NCBI RefSeq assembly: GCF_025144225.1
Contig: NZ_JALXXB010000001.1
Location: 504,170 to 568,169, forward strand
Direction: 5' to 3'
From: Aestuariimicrobium sp. p3-SID1156
GTDB taxonomy: Bacteria > Actinomycetota > Actinomycetes > Propionibacteriales > Propionibacteriaceae
Length of the DNA stretch: 64,000 nucleotides
A model generated the notes under the pieces. That model had not been told where the DNA came from, did not search any database, and saw nothing but the letters and a program-made list of their open reading frames with translations. Shown here one piece after another: positions 56,778 to 64,000 of this stretch (within the stretch, counting starts at the first letter, position 1; every line of letters begins with the position of its first letter). The position numbers were made by a program, and so were the translations under genes.

Positions 56778-57554
56778 ATGCCTTCCTGGATGGAACCACC
56801 CGCGTGGTTGGAATACCTGGACCGTTTCCACGGGGAGCGCCCCGGCGTGGCCGCCGAGGTTCTGGGACGCTGCCTGGCCGGCGGTGACAGCCCCCACACC
56901 TGGCTGGCGCGGGCGGTCTCGTCGTCGTCGGGAAGGGTCATCGACATCGGCTGTGGCGCCGGACCGATGTCACGCACGCTGGCCTGCGAGGGACGCACCG
57001 TCATCGGGATCGACCTGTCGATGCAGGAACTGAGGGAGGCGACGCGGCTCGGCCCCGGGCCCTGGGTCCGCGGGGATGCGCTGCAGCTGCCCATCGCCGA
57101 TGAGTCCGTGGACGTGGTGGTCTCATCCATGGCGCTGGCTGTGATCGAGCAGACCGGCCGGCTGCTGGACGAGGTCTGTCGGGTACTGCGCCCCGGCGGC
57201 ATGTTCGCCGCCACCGTGCCCACCTATCGCCCGATCAACGTCACCGACATGAAGCTGCTCTCCCGGCTCACCGCACGGCTGGGCGGGCCGCCCCGGTTCC
57301 CCGTGCGACTGGACATGTCGCTGGGGCCGCTGCTTCTCGCGCACGGTTTGCGCAAGGTCGAGGACGCCCGGGAGCGCTACTACTTCACGATCCGCAGCCG
57401 AGCGGACGCCGAACTGCTGCTGCGGGCGCTCTACCTGCCCATGACCAGCACCACCAGGGTCCAGCAGGCCACCGACTGGCTGGTGGCCCAGGTGGCCCGG
57501 GGGGGTGAGCTCCAGGTCCCGATCCCCATCCGCCGCGTGGTGGCCGTGAAATAG
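56778..57554 (+). CDS. class I SAM-dependent methyltransferase (UbiE/Methyltransf_11-like)
   Basis: 258 residues. Motif I VIDIGCGAGPMSRTL (about 54-68), motif II acidic GIDLSMQEL, and post-motifs DVVVSSMALAVIEQ and EVCRVLRPGGMFAATVP. Lipid or quinone methylation is possible but unproven. ATG 56778 is 6 nt after TAGGCT (56766-56771), predicted leaderless, so it has its own promoter inside the end of the previous gene. Confidence 0.86.
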   Translation: MPSWMEPPAWLEYLDRFHGERPGVAAEVLGRCLAGGDSPHTWLARAVSSSSGRVIDIGCGAGPMSRTLACEGRTVIGIDLSMQELREATRLGPGPWVRGDALQLPIADESVDVVVSSMALAVIEQTGRLLDEVCRVLRPGGMFAATVPTYRPINVTDMKLLSRLTARLGGPPRFPVRLDMSLGPLLLAHGLRKVEDARERYYFTIRSRADAELLLRALYLPMTSTTRVQQATDWLVAQVARGGELQVPIPIRRVVAVK

Positions 57555-57637
57555 TGACTGGCCAACAGTGAAGGGAATAGGCGTCGCCCCGGCGTCGTTG
57601 ACAAGGCGTACTGCTGAACGAACAGAGAGGAACGTTC

Positions 57638-58009
57638 ATGGGCGGCAAGACCGTTGAACTGACTGCACAGAATTTCGCCGAGACTGTGGAGGCCAATGAC
57701 ATCGTCCTGGTGGACTTCTGGGCCGGATGGTGTGGCCCTTGCATGCGCTTCGCCCCGATCTACGAGGCGGCGTCCGATCGCCACAGCGACGTGACCTTCG
57801 CCAAGCTGGACACCGAGGCCGAGCGTGACGTCGCCGCGGGCATGGAGATCTCCTCCATCCCGACCGTGATGGCCTTCAAGCAGGGCGCGCTGGTCTACCG
57901 TGAGGCCGGCCTGCTCAATGCCGGCCAGCTGGACAAGCTCATCGAGCAGCTCAAGGAGCTCGACGTCGACAAGCTGAAGGCTGAGGCTCAGGGCCAGCCG
58001 CAGGGCTGA
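57638..58009 (+). CDS. thioredoxin
   Basis: 123 residues. Active site WCGPC with Cys32 and Cys35, and the cis-proline region SSIPTVMAFKQG. Reduces protein disulfides in the cytoplasm. A C-terminal tail of about 15 charged residues is added to the core. ATG 57638 has AGAGAGGAA upstream, so it is leadered; TTGACA at 57598-57603 may be a -35. A perfect hairpin terminator follows. Confidence 0.93.
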   Translation: MGGKTVELTAQNFAETVEANDIVLVDFWAGWCGPCMRFAPIYEAASDRHSDVTFAKLDTEAERDVAAGMEISSIPTVMAFKQGALVYREAGLLNAGQLDKLIEQLKELDVDKLKAEAQGQPQG

Positions 58010-58026
58010 TCTCGCGTCTGGAATGC

Positions 58027-58059
58027 CACAGGCCGCTCCCGATCCGGGAGCGGCCTGTG
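58027..58059. terminator. intrinsic terminator between thioredoxin and tRNA-Arg
   Basis: Perfect 14-bp stem (CACAGGCCGCTCCC with its complement) around a 5-base loop, followed by CTGTTGCTG. It could also stop transcription of the opposing tRNA-Arg. Confidence 0.85.
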
Positions 58060-58068
58060 CTGTTGCTG

Positions 58069-58141
58069 CGACCCTGGCGCGATTCGAACGTGCGACACCC
58101 GCTTTAGGAGAGCGGTGCTCTATCCACTGAGCTACAGGGCC
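58069..58141 (-). tRNA. tRNA-Arg (anticodon CCT)
   Basis: On the minus strand: acceptor GGCCCTG/CAGGGTC with one G-T pair; D arm GCTC...GAGC; anticodon stem CCGCT/AGCGG with loop CTCCTAA, anticodon CCT at 58108-58106; T loop TTCGAAT. Reads AGG, a rare codon in this GC-rich sequence. CCA not encoded. Confidence 0.95.
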
Positions 58142-58212
58142 CGGGACCCGTCCAGCTTAGTGCCGCTGGGGAGCCCGACCAAGTCGGCCCGGCGCCAACT
58201 AGGGTGGGGATC

Positions 58213-59589
58213 ATGAGTGAGAACGGACTGAAGCACGCCCAGGAGAAGATGCGTGGGGACGGCCTGCCGGAGGCGTCCATCAAGGTCTTCACCGACTACT
58301 ACCACCAGCTCGAATCGGGCCAGACCGGCCTGATCCGCGAGGACAGCATCGAGCCGTTGCTCGACCCGCCGATGCTGGAGGACGTCGAGATCGACGATGC
58401 TGCCGCACGGGCAGCCTTCGACCAGACCGTCATCATCAAGCTCAACGGTGGTCTGGGCACCTCGATGGGTCTGGACCGCGCCAAGAACCTCCTGCCCGTG
58501 CGAGACGGGCTCACCTTCCTCGACATCATCGTCCGCCAGGTGCTGTCCGCCCGCGAGAAGTACGGTGCTCGCCTGCCGCTGCTCTTCATGAACTCCTTCC
58601 GCACCGCGGAGGACACCGAAGCCGCGCTGTCCCGGTACGACAACCTGCCGGTGGACGGTCTGCCCCTGGGCTTCCTGCAGAGCCGTGAGCCCAAGCTGCT
58701 CGCCGACACCCTGGAGCCGGTCGAATGGCCCGCTGACCCCAGCCTCGAGTGGTGCCCGCCCGGTCATGGCGACCTCTACATCGCGCTGTCCGCCTCGGGC
58801 ATCCTCGACAGGCTCGTGGAGGCCGGCTACCGCTACGCCTGCGTCGCCAACGGTGACAACCTGGGTTCGGCACCCAACCCGCGCCTGGCCGGTTGGTTCG
58901 CACAGTCCGGAGCCCCCTATGCCGCCGAGGTCTGCCGCCGCACCGTCAATGACCGCAAGGGCGGCCACCTGGCGATTCGCAAGGCCGACAACCAGCTCAT
59001 CCTGCGCGACACCGCCCAGACCGCCCCGGAGGAGATGGACTTCTTCACCGACGAGCACCGGCACCCCTTCTTCCACACCAATAACCTGTGGTTCGACCTG
59101 CGCGTACTGCAGCAGACGCTGCGTGAGCGCGACTCGGTGCTGGGGCTGCCGATGATCCGCAATGAGAAGACCGTGGATCCGGCCGACAAGACCTCCCCGA
59201 AGGTGGTCCAGATCGAGTCCGCCATGGGTGCTGCCGTCGAGGTCTTCGAGGGCGCCACCGCGATCTGCGTCGGGCGCGACCGCTTCCAGCCGGTGAAGAC
59301 CACCAACGAGCTGCTGCTGCTGCGTTCCGACCTCTACGAGCTGGACGCGGACTACCTGCTCCAGGCCACCACTGACCACCCGGTCGAGGTGAGCCTCGAC
59401 GGGGACTACTTCAAGCTGGTCGGTGATTTCGACGAGCGCATGCCCGACCCGGTGTCGCTGCGCCGGGCTGAGTCCTTCACCGTCAAGGGCGACTGGCGCT
59501 TCGGCAAGGACGTCTCCGTGGAGGGTGAGGTCCTGTTGGAGACCCAGGAGCCTGCGAGCGTCGACGACGGGACCGTTCTGCGTGGCTGA
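58213..59589 (+). CDS. UTP-glucose-1-phosphate uridylyltransferase, eukaryote-type (UDPGP family)
   Basis: 458 residues. Makes UDP-glucose from UTP and glucose-1-P. Nucleotide loop VIIKLNGGLGTSMGLDRAKNLLPV (about 75-98) is diagnostic of the UDPGP family, unrelated in sequence to bacterial GalU. CVANGDNLG (metal/uridine site) and NLWFDL are also typical. A C-terminal beta-helix-like part follows. ATG 58213 is 7 nt after TAGGGT (58200-58205), predicted leaderless. Likely supplies the glycosyltransferases in this window. Confidence 0.92.
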   Translation: MSENGLKHAQEKMRGDGLPEASIKVFTDYYHQLESGQTGLIREDSIEPLLDPPMLEDVEIDDAAARAAFDQTVIIKLNGGLGTSMGLDRAKNLLPVRDGLTFLDIIVRQVLSAREKYGARLPLLFMNSFRTAEDTEAALSRYDNLPVDGLPLGFLQSREPKLLADTLEPVEWPADPSLEWCPPGHGDLYIALSASGILDRLVEAGYRYACVANGDNLGSAPNPRLAGWFAQSGAPYAAEVCRRTVNDRKGGHLAIRKADNQLILRDTAQTAPEEMDFFTDEHRHPFFHTNNLWFDLRVLQQTLRERDSVLGLPMIRNEKTVDPADKTSPKVVQIESAMGAAVEVFEGATAICVGRDRFQPVKTTNELLLLRSDLYELDADYLLQATTDHPVEVSLDGDYFKLVGDFDERMPDPVSLRRAESFTVKGDWRFGKDVSVEGEVLLETQEPASVDDGTVLRG

Positions 59590-59929
59590 CTGGCCGCGCG
59601 TCCTCGGACTGGCATTGACTGGTCAGGACCTGGGGCCGGGTGGGGGTGAGCAGTCTGCCGCTGAGGTGGTGGACTGGCTCGCCAACCACGGGTGGGATGC
59701 CGAGCGGCTGGACGAGCACCGCCGGGGAAGGCAGCTCGCGGAGCGCCCCTGGCCCCACCAGGTGCCGGGGGACTGGGTCGACTCCTGGGCGCGTTACGGC
59801 GCGCTGTTGGCGGAGGTCAGGCGAGTGGCCGGACTGACCGGTCTGCACGCCACCGTCCACGAGGGCCCCAGGGTACTGGGCCCGGCCGAGCGCAGGCTGA
59901 TGGCCGACAAGCCACCCCACCACCTCTAG
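59582..59929 (+). CDS. hypothetical protein coupled to UGP
   Basis: 115 residues, soluble, Trp-rich (VVDWLANHGWDAERLDEHRRGRQ...VPGDWVDSWARYGALL). Family not recognised. GTG 59582 overlaps the UGP stop by eight bases. Followed at once by a terminator, so it closes the UGP operon. Confidence 0.6.
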   Translation: MADWPRVLGLALTGQDLGPGGGEQSAAEVVDWLANHGWDAERLDEHRRGRQLAERPWPHQVPGDWVDSWARYGALLAEVRRVAGLTGLHATVHEGPRVLGPAERRLMADKPPHHL

Positions 59930-59945
59930 GAGCCCGGGACATGCT

Positions 59946-59979
59946 GAAGCCCACGCCGCTCCGTTGAGGCGTGGGCTTC
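59946..59979. terminator. intrinsic terminator after the UGP operon
   Basis: Perfect 12-bp stem (GAAGCCCACGCC with GGCGTGGGCTTC) and a 10-base loop, between the convergent UGP operon and mscL. Confidence 0.8.
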
Positions 59980-60012
59980 GGTGGTGTTGCGGGGGCTACC
60001 CGCCACTGTGGA

Positions 60013-60390
60013 TCAGTGGAGGTTGGTGGTGCCGTTCTGGCGAGCGAGGATGTCGCGGATCTCGGTGAGGAGCTCAGCCTCGGACTGGGCCTCGACCTCC
60101 TCCTCCTTCTTGAGGCGGTCACGCATCGCCTCGTAGGGCTTCACGACGAAGAAGTAGACCAGGAAGGCCATCAGCAGGAAAGCGACCAGCGCGGTCAGGA
60201 AGGGACCGACCGAGACCAGGCCAGCCGGCTGGAACTTGTCGAAGTTGGGGGCGCCGCCAGCCTTGGCCAGGAGCTCGATGATGATCTTGGTGAACGCGGT
60301 CACGACGGTGGCGAAGGCGCCGCCGATGATGAAGGCGACGGCAAGCTCAACGAGGTTGCCGCGCAGAATGAATTCCTTGAAACCCTTCAC
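60013..60390 (-). CDS. mscL: large-conductance mechanosensitive channel
   Basis: 125 residues. N-terminal helix FKEFILRGNLVELAVAFIIGGAF leads into TM1; TM2 is around FLTALVAFLLMAFLVYFFV; a charged C-terminal bundle follows. Opens under membrane tension to release solutes in osmotic downshock. GTG 60390 has AGGGGA upstream, so leadered. Confidence 0.95.
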   Translation of the reverse strand: MKGFKEFILRGNLVELAVAFIIGGAFATVVTAFTKIIIELLAKAGGAPNFDKFQPAGLVSVGPFLTALVAFLLMAFLVYFFVVKPYEAMRDRLKKEEEVEAQSEAELLTEIRDILARQNGTTNLH

Positions 60391-60509
60391 AGGAGTCCCC
60401 TTTCGTGGTTGGGCGACTGCCCCCTTCGGGAGCACAACGGAGCCGCACCAAGCGGATACGTTACGTGAGGGGATCAGGCCGTTCCAACTCGACACCGGGC
60501 GGGTCGGGC

Positions 60510-61103
60510 CTAGCCAAGAGTGATTGACAGGGTCGGGTTCGAGGTCCAGGACCCGAGCCGGATACCAGTGGCCTCATCCACATCGACCACGATGAGGGTC
60601 TCCTCGTCGGTGCTGGGAAGGGCCGCCACCCGGACCCGTTTCGCCAGCACGGTGGGTACTCCGGCGTCGTCGACGGTCAGCACGGAGACCAGGTCGCCGA
60701 CCCGCAACAGCCCCGCGACCCCGGCATCCTGGATTCGGAAGGGGACCAGCATCCGCCCGGGCCGGGCACGTTGGGCCTGGACCAGGTCGGAACGATCGAG
60801 TGGCATGCCGCTACTCGCCCCGGTGGCCATCAGTCGGCCCAACAGCGGCTCGGTGGTGCTGAAGGCTCCCCGCGGGACCAGGGCGACCGGGTACTGACGG
60901 ATCTGCAGGTCCTCAGCGCGCAGCCGCGTACCAGGCTCCAGCTCGCGGGCCGCCACCACCACTGTGGCGGTGGCGGGAGGGGCGGGGGAGAGCACCGACA
61001 ACGTCGCCAGGATCGCAACCCCGGCGGCCACCGCCGCCAGGAGTCTTCGGTGCCAGCGCAGGGCGTGGCGGAGCCGTGAGGTCAGGGCAGAAAGATCGGT
61101 CAC
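60510..61103 (-). CDS. SAF-domain membrane protein (CpaB-like)
   Basis: 197 residues. One membrane helix at about 25-44 is followed by a SAF domain (VVVAARELEPGTRLRAEDLQIRQYPVALVP), as in Flp pilus assembly protein CpaB, then an RcpC/CpaB-like beta region ending TLSITLG. No pilus genes are adjacent, so its role is unclear. GTG 61103 chosen; CATGAT at 6 nt is a weak -10. Lies between mscL and fmdB, a common actinobacterial arrangement. Confidence 0.75.
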   Translation of the reverse strand: MTDLSALTSRLRHALRWHRRLLAAVAAGVAILATLSVLSPAPPATATVVVAARELEPGTRLRAEDLQIRQYPVALVPRGAFSTTEPLLGRLMATGASSGMPLDRSDLVQAQRARPGRMLVPFRIQDAGVAGLLRVGDLVSVLTVDDAGVPTVLAKRVRVAALPSTDEETLIVVDVDEATGIRLGSWTSNPTLSITLG

Positions 61104-61161
61104 TCCCGGATCATGGCGTCCACCAGAAGAAATCGACCCGTTGTCCACAGGCCTATTCGCG

Positions 61162-61437
61162 CTACTTGTCCGTCGAGGCGCTGGAGGAGGTGACCTCCTT
61201 GGCCGGGGTGGAGGCGGGGATTTCCTTGGTGGGCTTGGAAGAGTCGATCGCCGTGGTGTCCTTGCGGCTGTCGGTCTTGTAGAACCCTGCACCCTTGAAG
61301 ACGACGCCCACCGCGTTGTAGACCTTGCGCAGCTGTCCGTGGCACTCGGGACACTCGGTCAAGGGATCGTCGGTGAACTTCTGGACGGCCTCGAGGTCGT
61401 GTCCGCACTCGGTGCAGCGGTACTGGTAGGTGGGCAT
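61162..61437 (-). CDS. FmdB-family zinc-ribbon protein
   Basis: 91 residues. Two CxxC pairs (CTECGHDLE, CPECHGQL) form a zinc ribbon in the first 40 residues; the rest is a low-complexity Ser/Thr/Lys tail. ATG 61437 is 7 nt after TACACT (61450-61445), predicted leaderless. Regulatory function is suspected for the family but not shown. Confidence 0.88.
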   Translation of the reverse strand: MPTYQYRCTECGHDLEAVQKFTDDPLTECPECHGQLRKVYNAVGVVFKGAGFYKTDSRKDTTAIDSSKPTKEIPASTPAKEVTSSSASTDK

Positions 61438-61459
61438 GGCGGACAGTGTAGCCAGCGAT

Positions 61460-62092
61460 TCAGCAGACCTCGTACACGCCCGATTCGGTCACGATGCAGG
61501 ACACCCGGATGTCATGCGGTTCAGTCGGGACGGAGTCGAAGAGTTCGGACTCGTTGAGCGGCAACCACACCTGGGCATCGGGACGCGCATGGGTCAGCGC
61601 CCGGTCGTACCAGCCGGCGCCCGCCCCCAGCCGGGTTCCGTCCCGACCGGCAGCGAGCCCGGCCACGATGATGATGTCGGCTTCGGAGAGCGTTGCGGCG
61701 GGCAGCACCTCGCCGACCGGCTCGGGCACACCGTGCTCACCCTCCCGCAGCCGCGAAGGACCCCGGTAGGCAGCCCAACGCGGCTCGCGTCCGCGCAGGG
61801 CCGGGGCCAGGATCCTGTGCCCCCTGCGCCACAGGACCGCGGCCAACTCGCGGGTGGAGGGTTCACCATGGCGGGACAGGTAGGTGGCGATCACGGCATC
61901 GTGGGGAACCATGGGCAACATCAGGCGGGAACGGCGCACGTCGCGCTCGCGGGCGACCTCCTCGTCCAGCGAATGCCGGTGGGAGCGGGCGTCACCGCGC
62001 AGCTGCCGCTTCTGGCTGGCCACCGCGAAGTCGACCCTTCGCACCCCGGATGAATGAGACCCGGGGTGTGGGCCGTGCTGAGTCGGTGCCAT
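61460..62092 (-). CDS. 5-formyltetrahydrofolate cyclo-ligase
   Basis: 210 residues. ATP-dependent conversion of 5-formyl-THF to 5,10-methenyl-THF. The C-terminal signature GTRLGAGAGWYDRAL is clear; basic N-terminal KRQLRGDARSHRHSL is typical. ATG 62092 is 6 nt after TACGAT (62104-62099), predicted leaderless; a GTG start at V17 is possible but has no such box. Shares a minimal promoter with moeA. Confidence 0.92.
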   Translation of the reverse strand: MAPTQHGPHPGSHSSGVRRVDFAVASQKRQLRGDARSHRHSLDEEVARERDVRRSRLMLPMVPHDAVIATYLSRHGEPSTRELAAVLWRRGHRILAPALRGREPRWAAYRGPSRLREGEHGVPEPVGEVLPAATLSEADIIIVAGLAAGRDGTRLGAGAGWYDRALTHARPDAQVWLPLNESELFDSVPTEPHDIRVSCIVTESGVYEVC

Positions 62093-62110
62093 TCACCTAT
62101 CGTAAAAGTC
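62093..62110. promoter_or_regulatory. bidirectional leaderless promoter with shared TAnnnTA -10 heptamer
   Basis: TATCGTA (62098-62104) reads TATCGT on plus, 7 nt before ATG 62111, and TACGAT on minus, 6 nt before ATG 62092. The intergenic space is 18 bp, and both spacings match the promoter at 45542-45559 exactly, although the genes are unrelated. Confidence 0.72.
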
Positions 62111-63409
62111 ATGCGACTGTTCGGCAGGAAGAAGGAGATTGTGGAGCAGGCGGCCCCCGAGGTACGCCCCCAGCTCCCCCAGGGACCCGAGGTCGGGCCG
62201 CTGGGCATGCGGGCAATGGCCGACCATCGCAACTACCTGCTCTCCCTGGTCGAACCGCTGCCGCCCTTCGGCATGCTGCTGCTGGACGCCCTGGGCCTGA
62301 CCCTGTGCGAGGACATCACGGCGCCCTACCCCCTGCCCCGCGCGACCATCGCCTCGGCGCAGGGGTATGCCGTGCGCAGCGAGGACCTCGACGGGGCCTC
62401 CCACGACAACCCGACCCGATTGGACATCGTGCTGGACCCCGGTCTGGACCCGCTGCAGCCCGGGCAGGCCGTGGTGATCGACGAGCACCAGGTGCTGCCC
62501 GAAGGCGCCGATGCGGTGCTTCCTGCCGCCTTCGCCGGCGCCGGCGAGCGCGGACTGCACGCCTGGGAACCCGTCGGTCCCTCCGAGTACGTTCGCGAGG
62601 CGGGCAGCGATGTCGACTACGGGCAGGAGATCGCCCACTTCGGGCAGGTCCTCGAACCACGTCTCATCGCGCTGTTGGCTGGCAATGGCATCGACAAGGT
62701 GATCGCCCGCCCGCGACCCAGGATCGTGGTGGTCAGCACCGGCAAGGACCTGGTCGAGCCCGGCCAGCAGTTGCCCGATTACCGACACATCCATGACGCC
62801 AATGGCTACATGCTGGCCGCACTGGCCCGCGGTGAGGGCTGCCAGGTCTGGCGGATCGGGGTGGTCTCCCAGGACCCCGACGAGGTTCGCGAAACCATTT
62901 CCGACCAGCTGATTCGCGCCGACCTGATCGTCTGCACCGGTGGCTTCCGCGAGGGCGACGGCGACCTGCTGAGCAAGGTGCTGCCCTCGCTGGGGGCAGT
63001 CGACTTCGCCGAGGTCGCCATGCAGCCCGGCCGCACCCAGGGTTTCGCCCTCATCGGTGAGGACAAGGTCCCGATGGTGATGCTGCCCGGCGACCCGGTG
63101 GGCGCCTATGTGTCCTACCACGCCTTTGTGCGACCGCTGATCCGCAAGCTGATGGGCATGGAGCAGTTGGTGCAGCAGCCGGTGCGGGCCATCACCCGCA
63201 GCGTCATCCGCTCGGTGCCGGGCATCTTCGAGTTCGCCCGGGCCTCACTGGCTCAGGAGGGCCACACTCGGTTCGTTGAGATCCAGCCCGGACGCCACGA
63301 GGCGAACCTCAGCGACCTCTCCCACAGCAACGCGCTGGTCTTGTTGGACGAGGGCACCGAGGTCATCGACCCCGGTGCCCAGGTGTGGTGCTGGCCGCTG
63401 GAGGCCTAG
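62111..63409 (+). CDS. moeA: molybdopterin molybdotransferase (MoeA/Glp type)
   Basis: 432 residues. Inserts molybdate into adenylylated molybdopterin. Conserved parts: LCEDITAPYPLPRATIASAQGYAVRSEDL, LPEGADAVLP, VVSTGKDLV and the MoeA core TGGFREGDGDL. The usual LPGNPVS reads LPGDPVG here. An N-terminal extension of about 50 residues begins MRLFGRKKE. ATG 62111 predicted leaderless. No other molybdenum cofactor gene is in the window. Overlaps araD by four bases at its 3' end. Confidence 0.9.
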   Translation: MRLFGRKKEIVEQAAPEVRPQLPQGPEVGPLGMRAMADHRNYLLSLVEPLPPFGMLLLDALGLTLCEDITAPYPLPRATIASAQGYAVRSEDLDGASHDNPTRLDIVLDPGLDPLQPGQAVVIDEHQVLPEGADAVLPAAFAGAGERGLHAWEPVGPSEYVREAGSDVDYGQEIAHFGQVLEPRLIALLAGNGIDKVIARPRPRIVVVSTGKDLVEPGQQLPDYRHIHDANGYMLAALARGEGCQVWRIGVVSQDPDEVRETISDQLIRADLIVCTGGFREGDGDLLSKVLPSLGAVDFAEVAMQPGRTQGFALIGEDKVPMVMLPGDPVGAYVSYHAFVRPLIRKLMGMEQLVQQPVRAITRSVIRSVPGIFEFARASLAQEGHTRFVEIQPGRHEANLSDLSHSNALVLLDEGTEVIDPGAQVWCWPLEA

Positions 63410-64000
63410 CGCTGGCCGTAGACGGTCTGGTAGCGCTCGTACAGCCGGTCGACCATGTCCTGGGGGAGTGGCTCGACGGGGCCGAGCTGCCGGGCGATGT
63501 GGACGGTACGGGCAACCTCCTCGCACATCACGGCGGCCTTGACCGCCGCCTTCGCATCGCGTCCGATGGTGAAAGGCCCGTGCTGGGCCATCAGGACTGC
63601 CGGGGACCGGTGGTCGCGCAGCGTCTCGACGATGCCGCGACCGATGGAGTCGTCACCGATGATCGCCAGCGGACCCACCGGGATCGGCCCGCCGAACTCG
63701 TCGGCCATCATCGTCAGGACGCAGGGGATCTCCTCCCCCCGTGCTGCCCACGCCGTGGCATAGGTGGAGTGGGTGTGCACCACCCCGCCCACCTCGGGCA
63801 TCTGCTGGTAGACGTAGGCATGTGCGGCAGTGTCGGAGGAGGGGCTCAGCCGTGCGGGCGTCCCGTCGTTGATTTTGGCGCCGTCGAGGGTGCAGACGAC
63901 CATGGACTCGGGCGACAACTCGTCATAGGAGACGCCTGAGGGTTTGATGACGAACAGCTCCGGCTGTCCGTCCTCGACCAACGGGACGCGTTCGGAGACA
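63406..64000 (-). CDS. araD: L-ribulose-5-phosphate 4-epimerase (5' end off the window)
   Basis: About 197 residues of the class II aldolase/AraD family; the frame stays open to base 64000 (VSERVPL...), so the N-terminus is missing. FVIKPSGVSYDEL, the zinc site GVVHTHSTYATAWAARGEEIP and HGPFTIG are diagnostic. Epimerises L-ribulose-5-P to D-xylulose-5-P, or acts on a related sugar phosphate. Substrate could differ, since no other arabinose gene is visible. Confidence 0.88.
   Translation of the reverse strand, partial: VSERVPLVEDGQPELFVIKPSGVSYDELSPESMVVCTLDGAKINDGTPARLSPSSDTAAHAYVYQQMPEVGGVVHTHSTYATAWAARGEEIPCVLTMMADEFGGPIPVGPLAIIGDDSIGRGIVETLRDHRSPAVLMAQHGPFTIGRDAKAAVKAAVMCEEVARTVHIARQLGPVEPLPQDMVDRLYERYQTVYGQR

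Overview
This 64 kb window is a chromosomal segment of a high-GC Gram-positive actinobacterium. Gene content suggests Propionibacteriaceae or a close relative, but this is inference and no species is claimed. Supporting features are a large single-chain pyruvate carboxylase, a long-form serine hydroxymethyltransferase, a eukaryote-type UDP-glucose pyrophosphorylase, CarD next to ispD-ispF, acVLRF1, DUF3027, DUF3263, DUF4032 and DUF222/HNH proteins, and a CIRCE-controlled groEL without groES. Coding density is very high, no gene-free stretch exceeds 300 bases, and I see no phage, insertion sequence or CRISPR array.

Layout. 1-9.9 kb: carD (5' end off the window), ispD-ispF, a membrane zinc peptidase, glyA, cysS-rlmB, a small ABM-domain protein and the metQ-metN-metI methionine importer. 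10-18.7 kb: a kinase-like DUF4032 protein, family 5 uracil-DNA glycosylase, TrhO, MarC, an orphan sugar-ABC ATPase, a DedA-like protein coupled to a Ser/Thr kinase, a beta-lactamase-fold lipoprotein and a methyltransferase. 18.7-22.6 kb: tRNA-Thr, manA, DUF3263, an unknown protein and groEL. 22.7-32.8 kb: a GtrA/GtrB glycosylation module with a divergent polytopic membrane protein, cutC, a NodIJ/Drr-type exporter, a MalY-like lyase, a decayed MFS transporter, a NUDIX protein and a DUF222/HNH protein. 33-38.5 kb: a five-gene operon holding XPB helicase and its helicase-associated partner. 38.5-46.8 kb: nagB, csp-DUF3027, a purine permease and a polysaccharide cluster (two glycosyltransferases, a Wzy-like protein and a divergent Wzz/BY-kinase-like protein). 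47-57.5 kb: pyruvate carboxylase, serC, pdxH, acVLRF1, nagA-dtxR, unknowns and a methyltransferase. 57.6-64 kb: thioredoxin, tRNA-Arg, UGP, mscL, a SAF protein, FmdB, 5-FTHF cyclo-ligase, moeA and araD (5' end off the window).

How the genes fit together. ispD/ispF supply isoprenoid precursors. nagA/nagB convert GlcNAc-6-P to fructose-6-P, and manA interconverts mannose-6-P and fructose-6-P. UGP supplies UDP-glucose for the GtrB and polysaccharide genes. glyA, serC and cyclo-ligase feed one-carbon and serine metabolism; pdxH makes the PLP that glyA, serC and the MalY-like enzyme use.

The most striking signal is regulatory. At least 28 start codons lie 6-8 nt downstream of a TAnnnT -10 box, so those mRNAs are predicted to be leaderless. 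At four divergent gene pairs the two opposed -10 boxes overlap. Two of these use a self-complementary TAnnnTA heptamer and leave exactly 18 bp between the start codons, which makes them very compact bidirectional leaderless promoters.
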